Positions 29,904 to 39,005 of a stretch of 64,000 bases of DNA are shown piece by piece. The stretch lies in the NCBI GenBank assembly GCA_021774575.1, contig JAJFIX010000009.1:62001-126000 (forward strand), written 5' to 3'. Within the stretch, counting starts at the first letter, position 1. Every line of letters begins with the position of its first letter. Both the position numbers and the translations under genes were made by a program. This DNA comes from Alphaproteobacteria bacterium (GTDB lineage Bacteria; Pseudomonadota; Alphaproteobacteria; UBA6615). The notes below the pieces were generated by a model, which saw only the letters and a list, made by a program, of their open reading frames with translations, was not told the origin of the DNA and searched no databases.

Positions 29904-31955
29904 ATGAAAATTCGGGCGCTGTCCACAGTGGCAGTCATGCTACTTATGGCAGGTTGTATTCCGCCCGCGACTTCGACTCTTGAACAAAGAGGCGGAGTGC
30001 AGCAGGGGGGATTTCCGGCAAATGGGAGCTTTGCCAATAGTGGCGGCTTCCCGGCAGCGGGGAATTTCGGTACGACCGATCAATTTGGCAATCAAACTGG
30101 TATTACCGCAGCCAATGTAGGCGGGATAAATAATACTGGATTTGACAATGCAGGTTTTGGTACCGGCTTTAATACGTCAGGTGTCGGCGGATTTGCCAAC
30201 ACCCAAGGTGTAGGTCAGTTCGGTGCGACGAATGGTGGCTTTGGCACTGCCGCGCCTGGGTTCGACCCATCAGGGTTTAACGCCAGTGGGTTTAATAATG
30301 GGACCAATACCGGTTTTACGCAGGACTTCAGTGCGGCGGGCGGATTTGGGTCTAATAATTTCAATTCCCAGGGCTTTAATCCAAGCAATTTTAACGCTAC
30401 AGGTTTTGGCCAGAGCATCCCCGATCCGTACTATGCGAATCAGGGTGATTATGCGCCGACCTATCAGGGCCAAAATAATTTTGATCCGAATTACCAGGCT
30501 CAGACTAATTTTGACCCGAATTATCAGGGCCAGAATAATTTTGATCCGAACTATCAGGGCCAGAATAATTTTGATCCAAATTACCAGGCTCAGAATAATT
30601 TTGACCCGAATTATCAGGGCCAGAATAATTTTGACCCGACCGGGTTTGATCGTTGCGTAAATTGTTTTGCCGACAACCACCTTGATACACGTGGACTTGA
30701 CCTTGGGCTTGGCCTCGACTTAGGCCTCGGTCTCGGATTGGGTGAATTGGATCTCGGCCATACAGCGGTTCGCGCGTCGAGCGGCGACACCCAATCGGTG
30801 GCGGTGGTTCAGCAATTGCTGGCGGCAAACGGCCATTTCACCGGTCCTATTGATGGTCAGCTTGGTCCATTAACCACCCAGGCAATCCGGTCTTATCAAC
30901 GGCAAAACTTTCTGCCAATTGATGGCCATATATCGGTTCGTTTGCTGACGGCACTGGCGGCGCAGGCTGCTGACCGTATTCCACCAAACGGGTCGAATGC
31001 CCAGGAATCAGAAGTTGCCCGAGTGGCTCGTGTGCAACGACTGCTTGCCCAGATTGGTCTTGAGCCTGGTCCCGCAGACGGACGGTTCGGTCCCTATACG
31101 GTTCAGGCGATTAAGGACTTCCAGATCCGCAATGGTGTGGCGCCGACTGGCGAGATCACCGATGACTTGATTGCGGCCCTCTCCAGCATGGCGCCGAATG
31201 TGGCAACGAATGCTGCACGAGGCGCGGATGCGGCTGCATTCCCGCAAGGTCAAGACGGGCGTCGACGCGGCATGACCGATGACGTTGCGACGCAACTGGA
31301 TCGGCCGGGGCTGCGGAGTGATCTCAATATTGCGCTGGCTGATTTGTCGAGTGCGGTTTCGAGCGGAACGATGAACCTGCGGTTCGTTGCCAATGGTCGG
31401 ATCGCATCACTTGGGCGTGATAGCGAAGCGGTTCGTTTGAACGGGCTTTTGGTCGGCGAAGAAACTGTCGCCAGCCTCTCGCAATTCAGTTTCGATTCGC
31501 CGATGGTGAACGAAACCGGATCCGAAGTATTTGGGCAATATGACAATATCGCGCTGAGTTGGCGTGGTTTCCTGGCCGCCCGGAATTCCGGCCAGTACGA
31601 CTTTGTCCTGCAAACCGATTTCGCCGACGCCGCGAACGGTAATCACTGTGACATCGCCATGATGTTCCGTGAGGACCGGGAGCTAGTGCCGGTGATTAAG
31701 CGCCGGGTCACAACAATAAGAGCAACCGACCAGGCGAATCTGTTCCTCGAACAAGGGCTGCATGAAGTGAGCATATGGGTCCAGTGTAAGGAGGTCGTTG
31801 GCGTTCGCAGGTTCCGCACGAACCTGTTGATGCGAGGTCCAGGGTTTCAACTGGCCCAACCGATCCCCAATGAGCTGATGTTCGCTGCCACGGATGTTGA
31901 GGAAATTGCGAGCCTTCTGGACGGCAATCAGCCTAGCGTGAGGGAAAGCAACTAA
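29904..31955 (+). CDS. Large lipoprotein: FG/N-rich low-complexity region, 10-aa tandem repeats, GL-rich segment, two peptidoglycan-binding (PG_binding_1) modules and a PA14-like C-terminal domain
   Basis: Lipobox MKIRALSTVAVMLLMAGC with upstream GGGGAGGGGA; VVQQLLAANGHFTGPIDGQLGPLTTQAIRSYQRQN and VQRLLAQIGLEPGPADGRFGPYTVQAIKDFQIRNG; C-terminal LSWRGFLAARNSGQYDFVLQTDF. Confidence 0.8.
   Translation: MKIRALSTVAVMLLMAGCIPPATSTLEQRGGVQQGGFPANGSFANSGGFPAAGNFGTTDQFGNQTGITAANVGGINNTGFDNAGFGTGFNTSGVGGFANTQGVGQFGATNGGFGTAAPGFDPSGFNASGFNNGTNTGFTQDFSAAGGFGSNNFNSQGFNPSNFNATGFGQSIPDPYYANQGDYAPTYQGQNNFDPNYQAQTNFDPNYQGQNNFDPNYQGQNNFDPNYQAQNNFDPNYQGQNNFDPTGFDRCVNCFADNHLDTRGLDLGLGLDLGLGLGLGELDLGHTAVRASSGDTQSVAVVQQLLAANGHFTGPIDGQLGPLTTQAIRSYQRQNFLPIDGHISVRLLTALAAQAADRIPPNGSNAQESEVARVARVQRLLAQIGLEPGPADGRFGPYTVQAIKDFQIRNGVAPTGEITDDLIAALSSMAPNVATNAARGADAAAFPQGQDGRRRGMTDDVATQLDRPGLRSDLNIALADLSSAVSSGTMNLRFVANGRIASLGRDSEAVRLNGLLVGEETVASLSQFSFDSPMVNETGSEVFGQYDNIALSWRGFLAARNSGQYDFVLQTDFADAANGNHCDIAMMFREDRELVPVIKRRVTTIRATDQANLFLEQGLHEVSIWVQCKEVVGVRRFRTNLLMRGPGFQLAQPIPNELMFAATDVEEIASLLDGNQPSVRESN
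30474..30638 (+). repeat. 30-bp in-frame tandem repeats (five units plus a half unit) encoding [NT]NFDPNYQ[GA]Q
   Basis: Near-identical AATAATTTTGAYCCGAAYTAYCAGGSYCAG units, read directly. Confidence 0.95.
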
Positions 31956-32004
31956 TCTAATCCGAGGAAAACTAAGCCTCGTTTTACGGGAACGCCACGG
32001 GGAG

Positions 32005-32041
32005 GGACCGGTGAATAACATTCGCCGGTCCTTCTTTGTTT
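32005..32041 (+). terminator. Intrinsic terminator after the FG-rich lipoprotein gene
   Basis: GGACCGGTGAA-TAACA-TTCGCCGGTCC followed by TTCTTTGTTT. Confidence 0.75.
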
Positions 32042-32111
32042 GGCGCCAACCTGAATTCTGACCAGCCTGAATGCTGAATTTCTACTCGCCAAAAGTTCTT
32101 GAAACAGGGCG

Positions 32112-33239
32112 CTAAAATAATGAGAGTTGCGCTTTGTCGGCGGTACTGTCGCAGCGGCGGGGCGGCGTAAATGCACTTGTGTTCAACTGAGGTGGCACCG
32201 TCGCCAGACCGAGGCGTTTGCAGGCGACTTTAAATCGGTGCCTCAATAAACCGGCCTCGGTTCCCGTGCCGGACATACGTTCATTAAATTTTGCACTATT
32301 GAGTTTGCCTCCCCGCAATCCCTGAAGTCGACGGAGCACGCGGGCGGATTTGTTTGTTTGAACCCCGTCGAGCCATTCGCAGAAGAGATCGGTCACTTCT
32401 CGTGGCAAGCGTAGCAAAATGTAGCCTGCGGCGACTGCGCCCGCCTGGGCCGCTTGCTCCAGGATTGCTTCCATCTCGTGATCGTTGAGACCGGGTATGA
32501 TCGGCGCGACCAAGACGACGGTTGGCACACCGGCGCCGGCGGCCTTGCTGATCGCATCAATTCTTCGGCCCGGAGAGGACGCGCGCGGTTCCATGGATCG
32601 GGCAAGTTTCCGATCGAGGGTGGTTACCGAAAGAGCAACGCCGGCAAGTTTACGTGCCGCCATTGATCCCAAAATATCGAGATCGCGTACAAGTCCGGCA
32701 TTTTTTGTCGTGATTGTAACCGGGTGATGGTGGGCGTCGAGAACGGATAGGATGGAGCGGGTAATTTTTAATTTGCTCTCAACCGGCTGATAGGGGTCGG
32801 TATTGGTGCCCAGGGCAATGGGTTGAGGCCGGTATCCCGGTTTAGCTAATTCCCAGGTCAGATGGCGGGCGGCGTCCGGCTTGACGTAAATTTCGGTTTC
32901 GAAATCGAGGCCGGCGGAATGACCGAGATAGGTATGGGTTGGCCGGGCATAACAATAGACGCATCCATGTTCGCAGCCACGATAGGGGTTTATTGATCGG
33001 TCAAATTTAACATCGGGGGACTTATTATAGGTGATGATGCTCCTGCTTTTATCGTTATGCAGATGGGTGGCTAGCGGTGGCGGGCCACCATCAATGTCTG
33101 CCGATCCGCACTCGCCAATATTATTCAAACCACCGCCATTCCATCCATCATCGAACGCGTGCCGAGTGAAAGCTTCATAACGACCGCTCCGGTTGCTTAA
33201 CACGCCACGGCCACGGGCCCCTTTTTGTTGTTCGACCAT
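32112..33239 (-). CDS. PA0069 family radical SAM protein (SplB-like)
   Basis: NPYRGCEHGCVYCYARPTHTYLGHSAGLDFETEIYVK (CxxxCxxC) and the KGARGRGVLSNRSGRYE N-terminus. Confidence 0.92.
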   Translation of the reverse strand: MVEQQKGARGRGVLSNRSGRYEAFTRHAFDDGWNGGGLNNIGECGSADIDGGPPPLATHLHNDKSRSIITYNKSPDVKFDRSINPYRGCEHGCVYCYARPTHTYLGHSAGLDFETEIYVKPDAARHLTWELAKPGYRPQPIALGTNTDPYQPVESKLKITRSILSVLDAHHHPVTITTKNAGLVRDLDILGSMAARKLAGVALSVTTLDRKLARSMEPRASSPGRRIDAISKAAGAGVPTVVLVAPIIPGLNDHEMEAILEQAAQAGAVAAGYILLRLPREVTDLFCEWLDGVQTNKSARVLRRLQGLRGGKLNSAKFNERMSGTGTEAGLLRHRFKVACKRLGLATVPPQLNTSAFTPPRRCDSTADKAQLSLF

Positions 33240-33263
33240 AATTTAAAGGATACTATCTAAATA

Positions 33264-33278
33264 GAACAAAGCAAGAAC
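33264..33278 (-). promoter_or_regulatory. Candidate alphaproteobacterial LexA (SOS) box
   Basis: GAAC-AAAGCAA-GAAC (minus strand GTTCTTGCTTTGTTC), exact GTTC-N7-GTTC, 25 bp upstream of the radical SAM ATG. Confidence 0.65.
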
Positions 33279-33373
33279 AAATTTGCCGGGGTTGCATGTT
33301 CCTGGTGGTCGTGAAACAACCTTTCTGCGCCAGAATCGGGCATCTACATTCGACTTAAGTGGAGAAATCTGAC

Positions 33374-34723
33374 ATGGGTGATCACACGGACGACGTCGAA
33401 TTATTGTCAAATTTGATTGCCGTCGCACGCCGCAATGGAGCCGATGCCGCAGACGCCGTGTTGGCCAGAGGTATTTCAATATCCCAGACCGTCCGGCTTG
33501 GCGAAACCGAGTTGATGGAACGCGAAGAGGGGCAGGACCTTGGACTGCGCGTGCTGGTTGGCAAAAAACAAGCGATCGTTTCCTCGACCGACCTTGGCGC
33601 CGACGCACTCGCTGAAATTGTCGAACGGGCCGTTGCCATGGCGCGGGCAGTTCCCGAGGACCCTTATTGCGGTTTGGCGGATCCGGCAGATTTGTGCACC
33701 CAATTTGGCGATGTAGATGCCGCCGATCCGCTCGAACCCGAACAGGCCGAACTCGAACGCCAAGCTCAAATTTGTGAAGCGGCGGCGCTGGCGGTTCAGG
33801 GTGTAACAAATTCAGAGGGCGCTTCGGCAAACTGGGACGCCAGTCGAATGAGCTTGGTGGCGTCAAACGGGTTCTCCGGCGAACGTCGATCGACCCGGCG
33901 CGGCATTGGAGTGTCGGTTATCGCCGGTGAAGGCACTGAGATGGAAACCGATTACGACTTCACTTATGCGGTCTATGGTGAGGATCTGGAGGATGCAGCG
34001 GCGGTCGGAACCCGCGCCGGGGACCGCACGGTAAAGCGCCTTAATCCTCGCAAAGTTGAAACGACGCAAGTTCCCGTAATTTTCGATAATCGCGTCTCGG
34101 GCGGTCTGCTTGGCCATCTCGCCGGCGCGATATCGGGGTCGGCGATTGCGCGCGGTACGAGTTTTTTGAAAGATAAGATGGGTGAAAAACTCTTTGCCGA
34201 CGGCATCAGGATCGTCGACGACCCGCATCGCCTAAGAGGCTTGCGCTCACGGCCCTTTGACGGCGAAGGCATTGCACCTCAGCGGCGCAACATTATCGAA
34301 GATGGCGTGCTGACCGGTTGGTTTCTCGATCTGTCGACCGCTCGCCAATTGGGGTTAGAGACGACGGGCAATGCGGTGCGGGGCACCTCCGCCCCTCCGT
34401 CGCCGAGCCCGGCAAATTTTTATATGGAGGCAGGCAATATCTCACCCGAGGCCATGATCGGCGAAATTGACGATGGGTTTTATGTGACCAGCTTGATGGG
34501 CCATGGGGTCAATCCGGTCACCGGAGATTATAGCCGGGGTGCATCGGGTTTTTGGATCGAAAACGGCGTCCTCGCTTATCCTGTGTCAGAACTTACGGTC
34601 GCCGGTAATTTGACCGACATGTACCGCAAATTGACCCCGGCCGATGACCTGACGTTCCGTTATGGCACCGATGCGCCGACCCTGCGGGTCGATGGCTTAA
34701 CCGTTGCCGGGGCCGGCGGTTAA
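33374..34723 (+). CDS. pmbA: TldD/PmbA family metallopeptidase-like protein
   Basis: REEGQDLGLRVLVGKKQAIVSSTDL, GVSVIAGEGTEMETDYDF, LTGWFLDLSTARQLGLETTGNAVRG, LMGHGVNPVTGDYSRGASGFWIENG. Confidence 0.93.
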   Translation: MGDHTDDVELLSNLIAVARRNGADAADAVLARGISISQTVRLGETELMEREEGQDLGLRVLVGKKQAIVSSTDLGADALAEIVERAVAMARAVPEDPYCGLADPADLCTQFGDVDAADPLEPEQAELERQAQICEAAALAVQGVTNSEGASANWDASRMSLVASNGFSGERRSTRRGIGVSVIAGEGTEMETDYDFTYAVYGEDLEDAAAVGTRAGDRTVKRLNPRKVETTQVPVIFDNRVSGGLLGHLAGAISGSAIARGTSFLKDKMGEKLFADGIRIVDDPHRLRGLRSRPFDGEGIAPQRRNIIEDGVLTGWFLDLSTARQLGLETTGNAVRGTSAPPSPSPANFYMEAGNISPEAMIGEIDDGFYVTSLMGHGVNPVTGDYSRGASGFWIENGVLAYPVSELTVAGNLTDMYRKLTPADDLTFRYGTDAPTLRVDGLTVAGAGG

Positions 34724-34795
34724 GGGCGTTGCCCTGGCTCTCATCCTTGGCCCGTGATATAAAATGCCTCTGGCAAAACTACGGATAATTATACT

Positions 34796-36694
34796 TTGAG
34801 TGAGGCAGACCAATTGCGGCCGGCAAAACAAACCGGGACCGATGGGGGAACCCGAATAATTGTCGCCCGCATCCTGCGCGATTGGCTGCGGCCCTATCGG
34901 TATATTATTGGGCTATCGATCCTATTCATGGTTTTAAATGCTGCCGTGAGCAGTACCTATCCATTATTGATCAAGGTTACTTTTGATATTTTGGAGGGGG
35001 TCGGTTCGATTGAGGCCTACCCGAAATTTGCGCAACCGGTTGCCGAGCTCATCGGTGGTGGGTGGGGCGCGTTCATGTTTCTGCCGGCACTGGTTTTGGT
35101 GGTAACCGTGATTACCGGGGTGACCAACTATTTTCAGGCCGTGCTGTCCAATAAATTCTCTCTCAGGACAATTCGCGATTTCCAGGGGGCTATGTTTGGC
35201 CACCTCATGTATGCCGATCTTGCGAGCCTGAGCAAAGACCGGTCCGGTGAGCTGATTTCTCGATTTATTACCGATGTCTATTTGATGCGCGAGGCTCTCG
35301 GCAAGGCCTTGACCGGGATGACCCGCGATTTGCTGAAAATTATTTTCCTGACTTGTGTGATGCTCTATCTCAACTGGCAGCTGACATTGGCGATCGCGGT
35401 AATATTTCCCATCGGTGCGCGGCCGATTATCCGGATCGGAAAACGCATGCGCCGGGCGTCGGGCAATGTGCAGCAAGAAGCCGGAGAATTGACCTCAACC
35501 CTTGAACAGGCATTTACCGGGGCCCGGTTCATAAAAACCTATGGCTTGGAAGATCAGCAAAAGGCCGTCGCGTGGAAAACGTTCCAGCGAATATACGAGT
35601 TGCAACTCAAGATGATCAAAGGTCGGGCGCGGACATTTCCGATCACCGAAGCGTTTGCCGGGGTGGCCTTTGGCGGTGTGCTCGCTATTGCCGGGTTTCA
35701 AATATTGGCCGGTACTGCGACCATTGGCGATTTTTCGGGTTTTCTAATCGCCTTGCCGATGATTTATCAACCAGTGCGCAGCCTCGGAAGTTTAAACACG
35801 GCGCTGCAAGAAGGGTTGGCCGCGGCGACCCGCATTTTTGCCCTGATCGACGATGCGCCGACGATTGCTGATAAGCCGGATGCAAAGGCGCTGATGGTGA
35901 GTGGCGCCGGGACAATAAAATTTTCGAAAGTTGGTTTTTCTTATGCGCCGGGAGCTCCGGCGCTGACCGACGTGGATTTTGAAATTTCGGCGGGCCAGAC
36001 CGTTGCCTTGGTCGGGCCCAGCGGCGCCGGAAAATCAACCATTTTAAACCTTGTGCCGCGCCTCTATGACACCAGCTCGGGTGTCGTGACCATTGATGGT
36101 CAAGATGTCCGCGATGTCACCATCGCCAGCCTGCGCCGTCAAATCGCTGTCGTCAGCCAAGACATTACTTTGTTTAATGATACCATTGAGGCAAATATCC
36201 GGATGGGTCGCCCCGATGCTGGCGATGACGAGGTACGAGACGCGGCAAAGGCCGCCGCCGCCGATGACTTTATCATGCAGACGCCCGATGGGTATCAGTC
36301 GAGCGTCGGTGAGCGCGGCCAAAATCTGAGCGGCGGTGAGCGCCAGCGGATTGCCATTGCGCGCGCCATGCTCAAAGACGCACCGATATTGTTGCTCGAC
36401 GAGGCAACGAGCGCCCTGGACGCATCGTCGGAGCGCCAAGTTCAAAAAGCGTTGGCGCGGCTCTCCAAAGGACGGACGACAATTGTCATTGCCCATCGAT
36501 TGGCGACGGTGATGGAAGCCGATTATATTTTTGTGTTGGATGGTGGAAGGATCGTTGAAGCCGGACGCCACGATGCGCTGCGGGCCCAAGGCGGGTTATA
36601 TGAACGCCTCTGTCAGCTGCAATTTCGCGATGACCTAGCCCAAGATGCAGCCCAGGCACCGTCGACCGGTGATCGGGCTCAGGCAGGGAACTGA
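34796..36694 (+). CDS. ABC transporter, ATP-binding/permease (MsbA-like)
   Basis: Six-TM exporter domain, Walker A GPSGAGKST, signature LSGGERQRIAIARAML, Walker B ILLLDEATSALD; TTG start; upstream of waaA-lpxK-lpxL. Confidence 0.93.
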   Translation: MSEADQLRPAKQTGTDGGTRIIVARILRDWLRPYRYIIGLSILFMVLNAAVSSTYPLLIKVTFDILEGVGSIEAYPKFAQPVAELIGGGWGAFMFLPALVLVVTVITGVTNYFQAVLSNKFSLRTIRDFQGAMFGHLMYADLASLSKDRSGELISRFITDVYLMREALGKALTGMTRDLLKIIFLTCVMLYLNWQLTLAIAVIFPIGARPIIRIGKRMRRASGNVQQEAGELTSTLEQAFTGARFIKTYGLEDQQKAVAWKTFQRIYELQLKMIKGRARTFPITEAFAGVAFGGVLAIAGFQILAGTATIGDFSGFLIALPMIYQPVRSLGSLNTALQEGLAAATRIFALIDDAPTIADKPDAKALMVSGAGTIKFSKVGFSYAPGAPALTDVDFEISAGQTVALVGPSGAGKSTILNLVPRLYDTSSGVVTIDGQDVRDVTIASLRRQIAVVSQDITLFNDTIEANIRMGRPDAGDDEVRDAAKAAAADDFIMQTPDGYQSSVGERGQNLSGGERQRIAIARAMLKDAPILLLDEATSALDASSERQVQKALARLSKGRTTIVIAHRLATVMEADYIFVLDGGRIVEAGRHDALRAQGGLYERLCQLQFRDDLAQDAAQAPSTGDRAQAGN

Positions 36695-36697
36695 TAG

Positions 36698-38023
36698 ATG
36701 GCGGCCCTTACCCTATATCGCGGGCTCACCTCGGCCGGTTTACCGTTCATTCGGCTCATGCTGAAACGACGCATGGCGCGTGGCAAGGAGGATCCGGCTA
36801 GATTTACCGAGCGATTGGGGGTTGCCTCACTTCAACGACCTGAAGGTCGGCTGATTTGGCTGCACGGAGCGAGCGTCGGCGAAGCTCTTTCGATGCTCAG
36901 CTTGATCAATAAATTAATCGCACGGGCGCCGGAGCTTCGTTTTTTGGTGACCACCGGCACCGTAACATCGGCAAATTTGCTGAACGATCGTTTGCCCGAA
37001 GGTGTCATTCATCAATATGTGCCGGTCGATCGCTTGTCCTGGGTTCGTCGATTTCTCGACCATTGGCAGCCCGACGGAGTGCTCTGGATTGAGTCGGAAT
37101 TTTGGCCCAATCTGGTAAGTGAAATCATTCGGCGCGACATTCCGATAGCGCTGGTCAATGGTCGAATGTCAGCGCGCTCCTATAAGGGGTGGCAACGAGC
37201 AAAAGGATTGGTCGGACATTTGCTGGCTGGGTTTCACCCGGTTCTCGCCCAAGATCAGCGTATTGCCGATCGGCTGACCGGCCTGGGCGCAAAAAATGTC
37301 GAAATTACCGGAACTTTGAAATATGCCGCCGCCCCGTTGCCCCATGATCCCGGTGCGCTGGCGGCGCTGATTGAGGAAATCGGTGACCGGCCGTTGTGGG
37401 TGGCGGCCAGCACTCATAATGATGAGGAAGTGTCTGCGGTCGCAGCCCATCGGTTGGCGGTCAGAGTAACCCCCGGCTTGCTCACCATAATTGTGCCCCG
37501 GCATCCGAGCCGTGGAGACCAGCTTGCGGGCGAGATGCAGCGTGGCGGTCTGAACGTTGCACAAAGAAGTTTGGGCGAAAAGATTACCCCTAAAACCCAA
37601 ATTTACCTGGCCGATACGATCGGCGAATTAGGCTTGTTTTTTCGGCTGACTGATCTGGTGTTTGTCGGAGGGTCCTTGGTACCCAAGGGATGCCAAAACT
37701 TGCTTGAACCGGCGCAGCTTGGCTGCGCCGTTTTGCATGGTCCCGACACCTCAAATTTTGAGGTGATGGCGCGTGATTTACACGCGGCCGGCGGCAGTGT
37801 TGAGGTCGCCGACCGGGCCGAATTGTGCCACCAAGTCGCGGTGCTGCTGGCCGATGACCAGCGTCGCCAGGAGATGGTTGCGGGGGGGGCTGAAATGGCT
37901 GTGGCCAAGCAGGGGATCGTTGAAACCGTAATCGACGCGCTGGCACCGATACTTGAGGGCTCCGGCCCAGGTGGCGTGCCCAGCCCAACATCTTCGAAGA
38001 TTGAAACCGATGCACGCGCCTGA
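36698..38023 (+). CDS. waaA: 3-deoxy-D-manno-octulosonic acid (Kdo) transferase
   Basis: IWLHGASVGEALS, VTTGTVTSANLL, WIESEFWPNL, VNGRMSARS, FVGGSLVPKGCQNLLEPAQLG. Confidence 0.95.
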   Translation: MAALTLYRGLTSAGLPFIRLMLKRRMARGKEDPARFTERLGVASLQRPEGRLIWLHGASVGEALSMLSLINKLIARAPELRFLVTTGTVTSANLLNDRLPEGVIHQYVPVDRLSWVRRFLDHWQPDGVLWIESEFWPNLVSEIIRRDIPIALVNGRMSARSYKGWQRAKGLVGHLLAGFHPVLAQDQRIADRLTGLGAKNVEITGTLKYAAAPLPHDPGALAALIEEIGDRPLWVAASTHNDEEVSAVAAHRLAVRVTPGLLTIIVPRHPSRGDQLAGEMQRGGLNVAQRSLGEKITPKTQIYLADTIGELGLFFRLTDLVFVGGSLVPKGCQNLLEPAQLGCAVLHGPDTSNFEVMARDLHAAGGSVEVADRAELCHQVAVLLADDQRRQEMVAGGAEMAVAKQGIVETVIDALAPILEGSGPGGVPSPTSSKIETDARA

Positions 38024-39005
38024 TTTTTGGTATGCCGAAGATCCGTCGATGATGCCGGCACTGCTCGGACCGTTTGCCGCGCTCTATAGTGCGGGGGGCG
38101 TGCTCCGCCATCTATTGATCAAGGCCGAGGCGGCGCCGGTGCCGGTGATTTGTGTTGGCAATCTGGTTGCCGGTGGCGCTGGGAAAACGCCGGTAGCGCT
38201 GAGCATCGCCAAATTGGTGCGGGATAAAGGCTGGGCCCCTGCCTTTGTCAGTCGAGGTTATGGGGGGACCTATCGCGAACAAACCCTGAAGGTCGAACCG
38301 GAACTGCACCGCAGTGTGCAGGTGGGTGACGAGGCCCTGCTTCTTGCTGCCGCCGCGCCGTGTTGGGTCGCCCGTGATCGGCGTTTGGGCGCCCGGGCTG
38401 CTGCGGCGGCGGGGGCGGATCTTGTGATCATGGATGATGGATTTCAAAACCCCGGATTGCGCAAGGATTTGAGCCTGGTCGTCGTTGACGGCGCGGTGGG
38501 TTTCGGCAATGGCAAAATAATGCCGGCGGGACCATTGCGCGAGCCGATTGGGCGCGGCCTGTCGCGGGCCGATGCGGTCATTGTCATGGGCGAGGATAAG
38601 CGTAATGTCGCGCTGGAATTGGGGCCGTCGGTCCCGTTGATTAAAGCGCATCTTGGGCTGCGGGATGGCGCGGTAAATTTTGCCGGTAGGCCGGTAGTTG
38701 CCTTTGCCGGGATTGGTCGCCCGGAAAAATTTTTCGAAACCTTGCAGGCGCTTGGTTGTGAAATTGTTGCCCGCCATTCGTTCGCCGACCATCACAATTA
38801 CAGTCATGACGAGGTTACGCGCATTTGTGCCGAGGCCGAGATCAAGGGCGCTATCCCCGTGACCACGGAAAAAGACGCCGTGCGGCTGGCCTCCGATCAG
38901 CGGGCGCGTGTCCGGGTCTTGCCGGTAATCGTTGAATGGCAGAACGAGGATATCATCGATCGATTGCTTGACCGGCTTGATGAGAAAAAATCGATCAATG
39001 GCTGA
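38010..39005 (+). CDS. lpxK: Tetraacyldisaccharide 4'-kinase (start moved to MHAPDFWY)
   Basis: VICVGNLVAGGAGKTPVAL, FVSRGYGG, VGDEALLLAAAAPCWVARDR, MDDGFQNPGL, ADHHNYS. Confidence 0.96.
   Translation: MHAPDFWYAEDPSMMPALLGPFAALYSAGGVLRHLLIKAEAAPVPVICVGNLVAGGAGKTPVALSIAKLVRDKGWAPAFVSRGYGGTYREQTLKVEPELHRSVQVGDEALLLAAAAPCWVARDRRLGARAAAAAGADLVIMDDGFQNPGLRKDLSLVVVDGAVGFGNGKIMPAGPLREPIGRGLSRADAVIVMGEDKRNVALELGPSVPLIKAHLGLRDGAVNFAGRPVVAFAGIGRPEKFFETLQALGCEIVARHSFADHHNYSHDEVTRICAEAEIKGAIPVTTEKDAVRLASDQRARVRVLPVIVEWQNEDIIDRLLDRLDEKKSING

Noticed and set aside
30459-30650. CRISPR-like regular repeats
   Set aside because: Units are contiguous, without unique spacers, and in frame within the lipoprotein gene; coding tandem repeats, not an array.
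30270-30828. Minus-strand ORFs (136 aa and 107 aa) made of repeats such as IRVKIILALIIR and DQNYSGPDSS
   Set aside because: Reverse-strand translations of the same 30-bp repeats; the plus frame carries the lipobox and the folded domains.
38112-38807. 231-aa minus-strand ORF opposite lpxK
   Set aside because: Antisense shadow of LpxK with no recognisable motifs.
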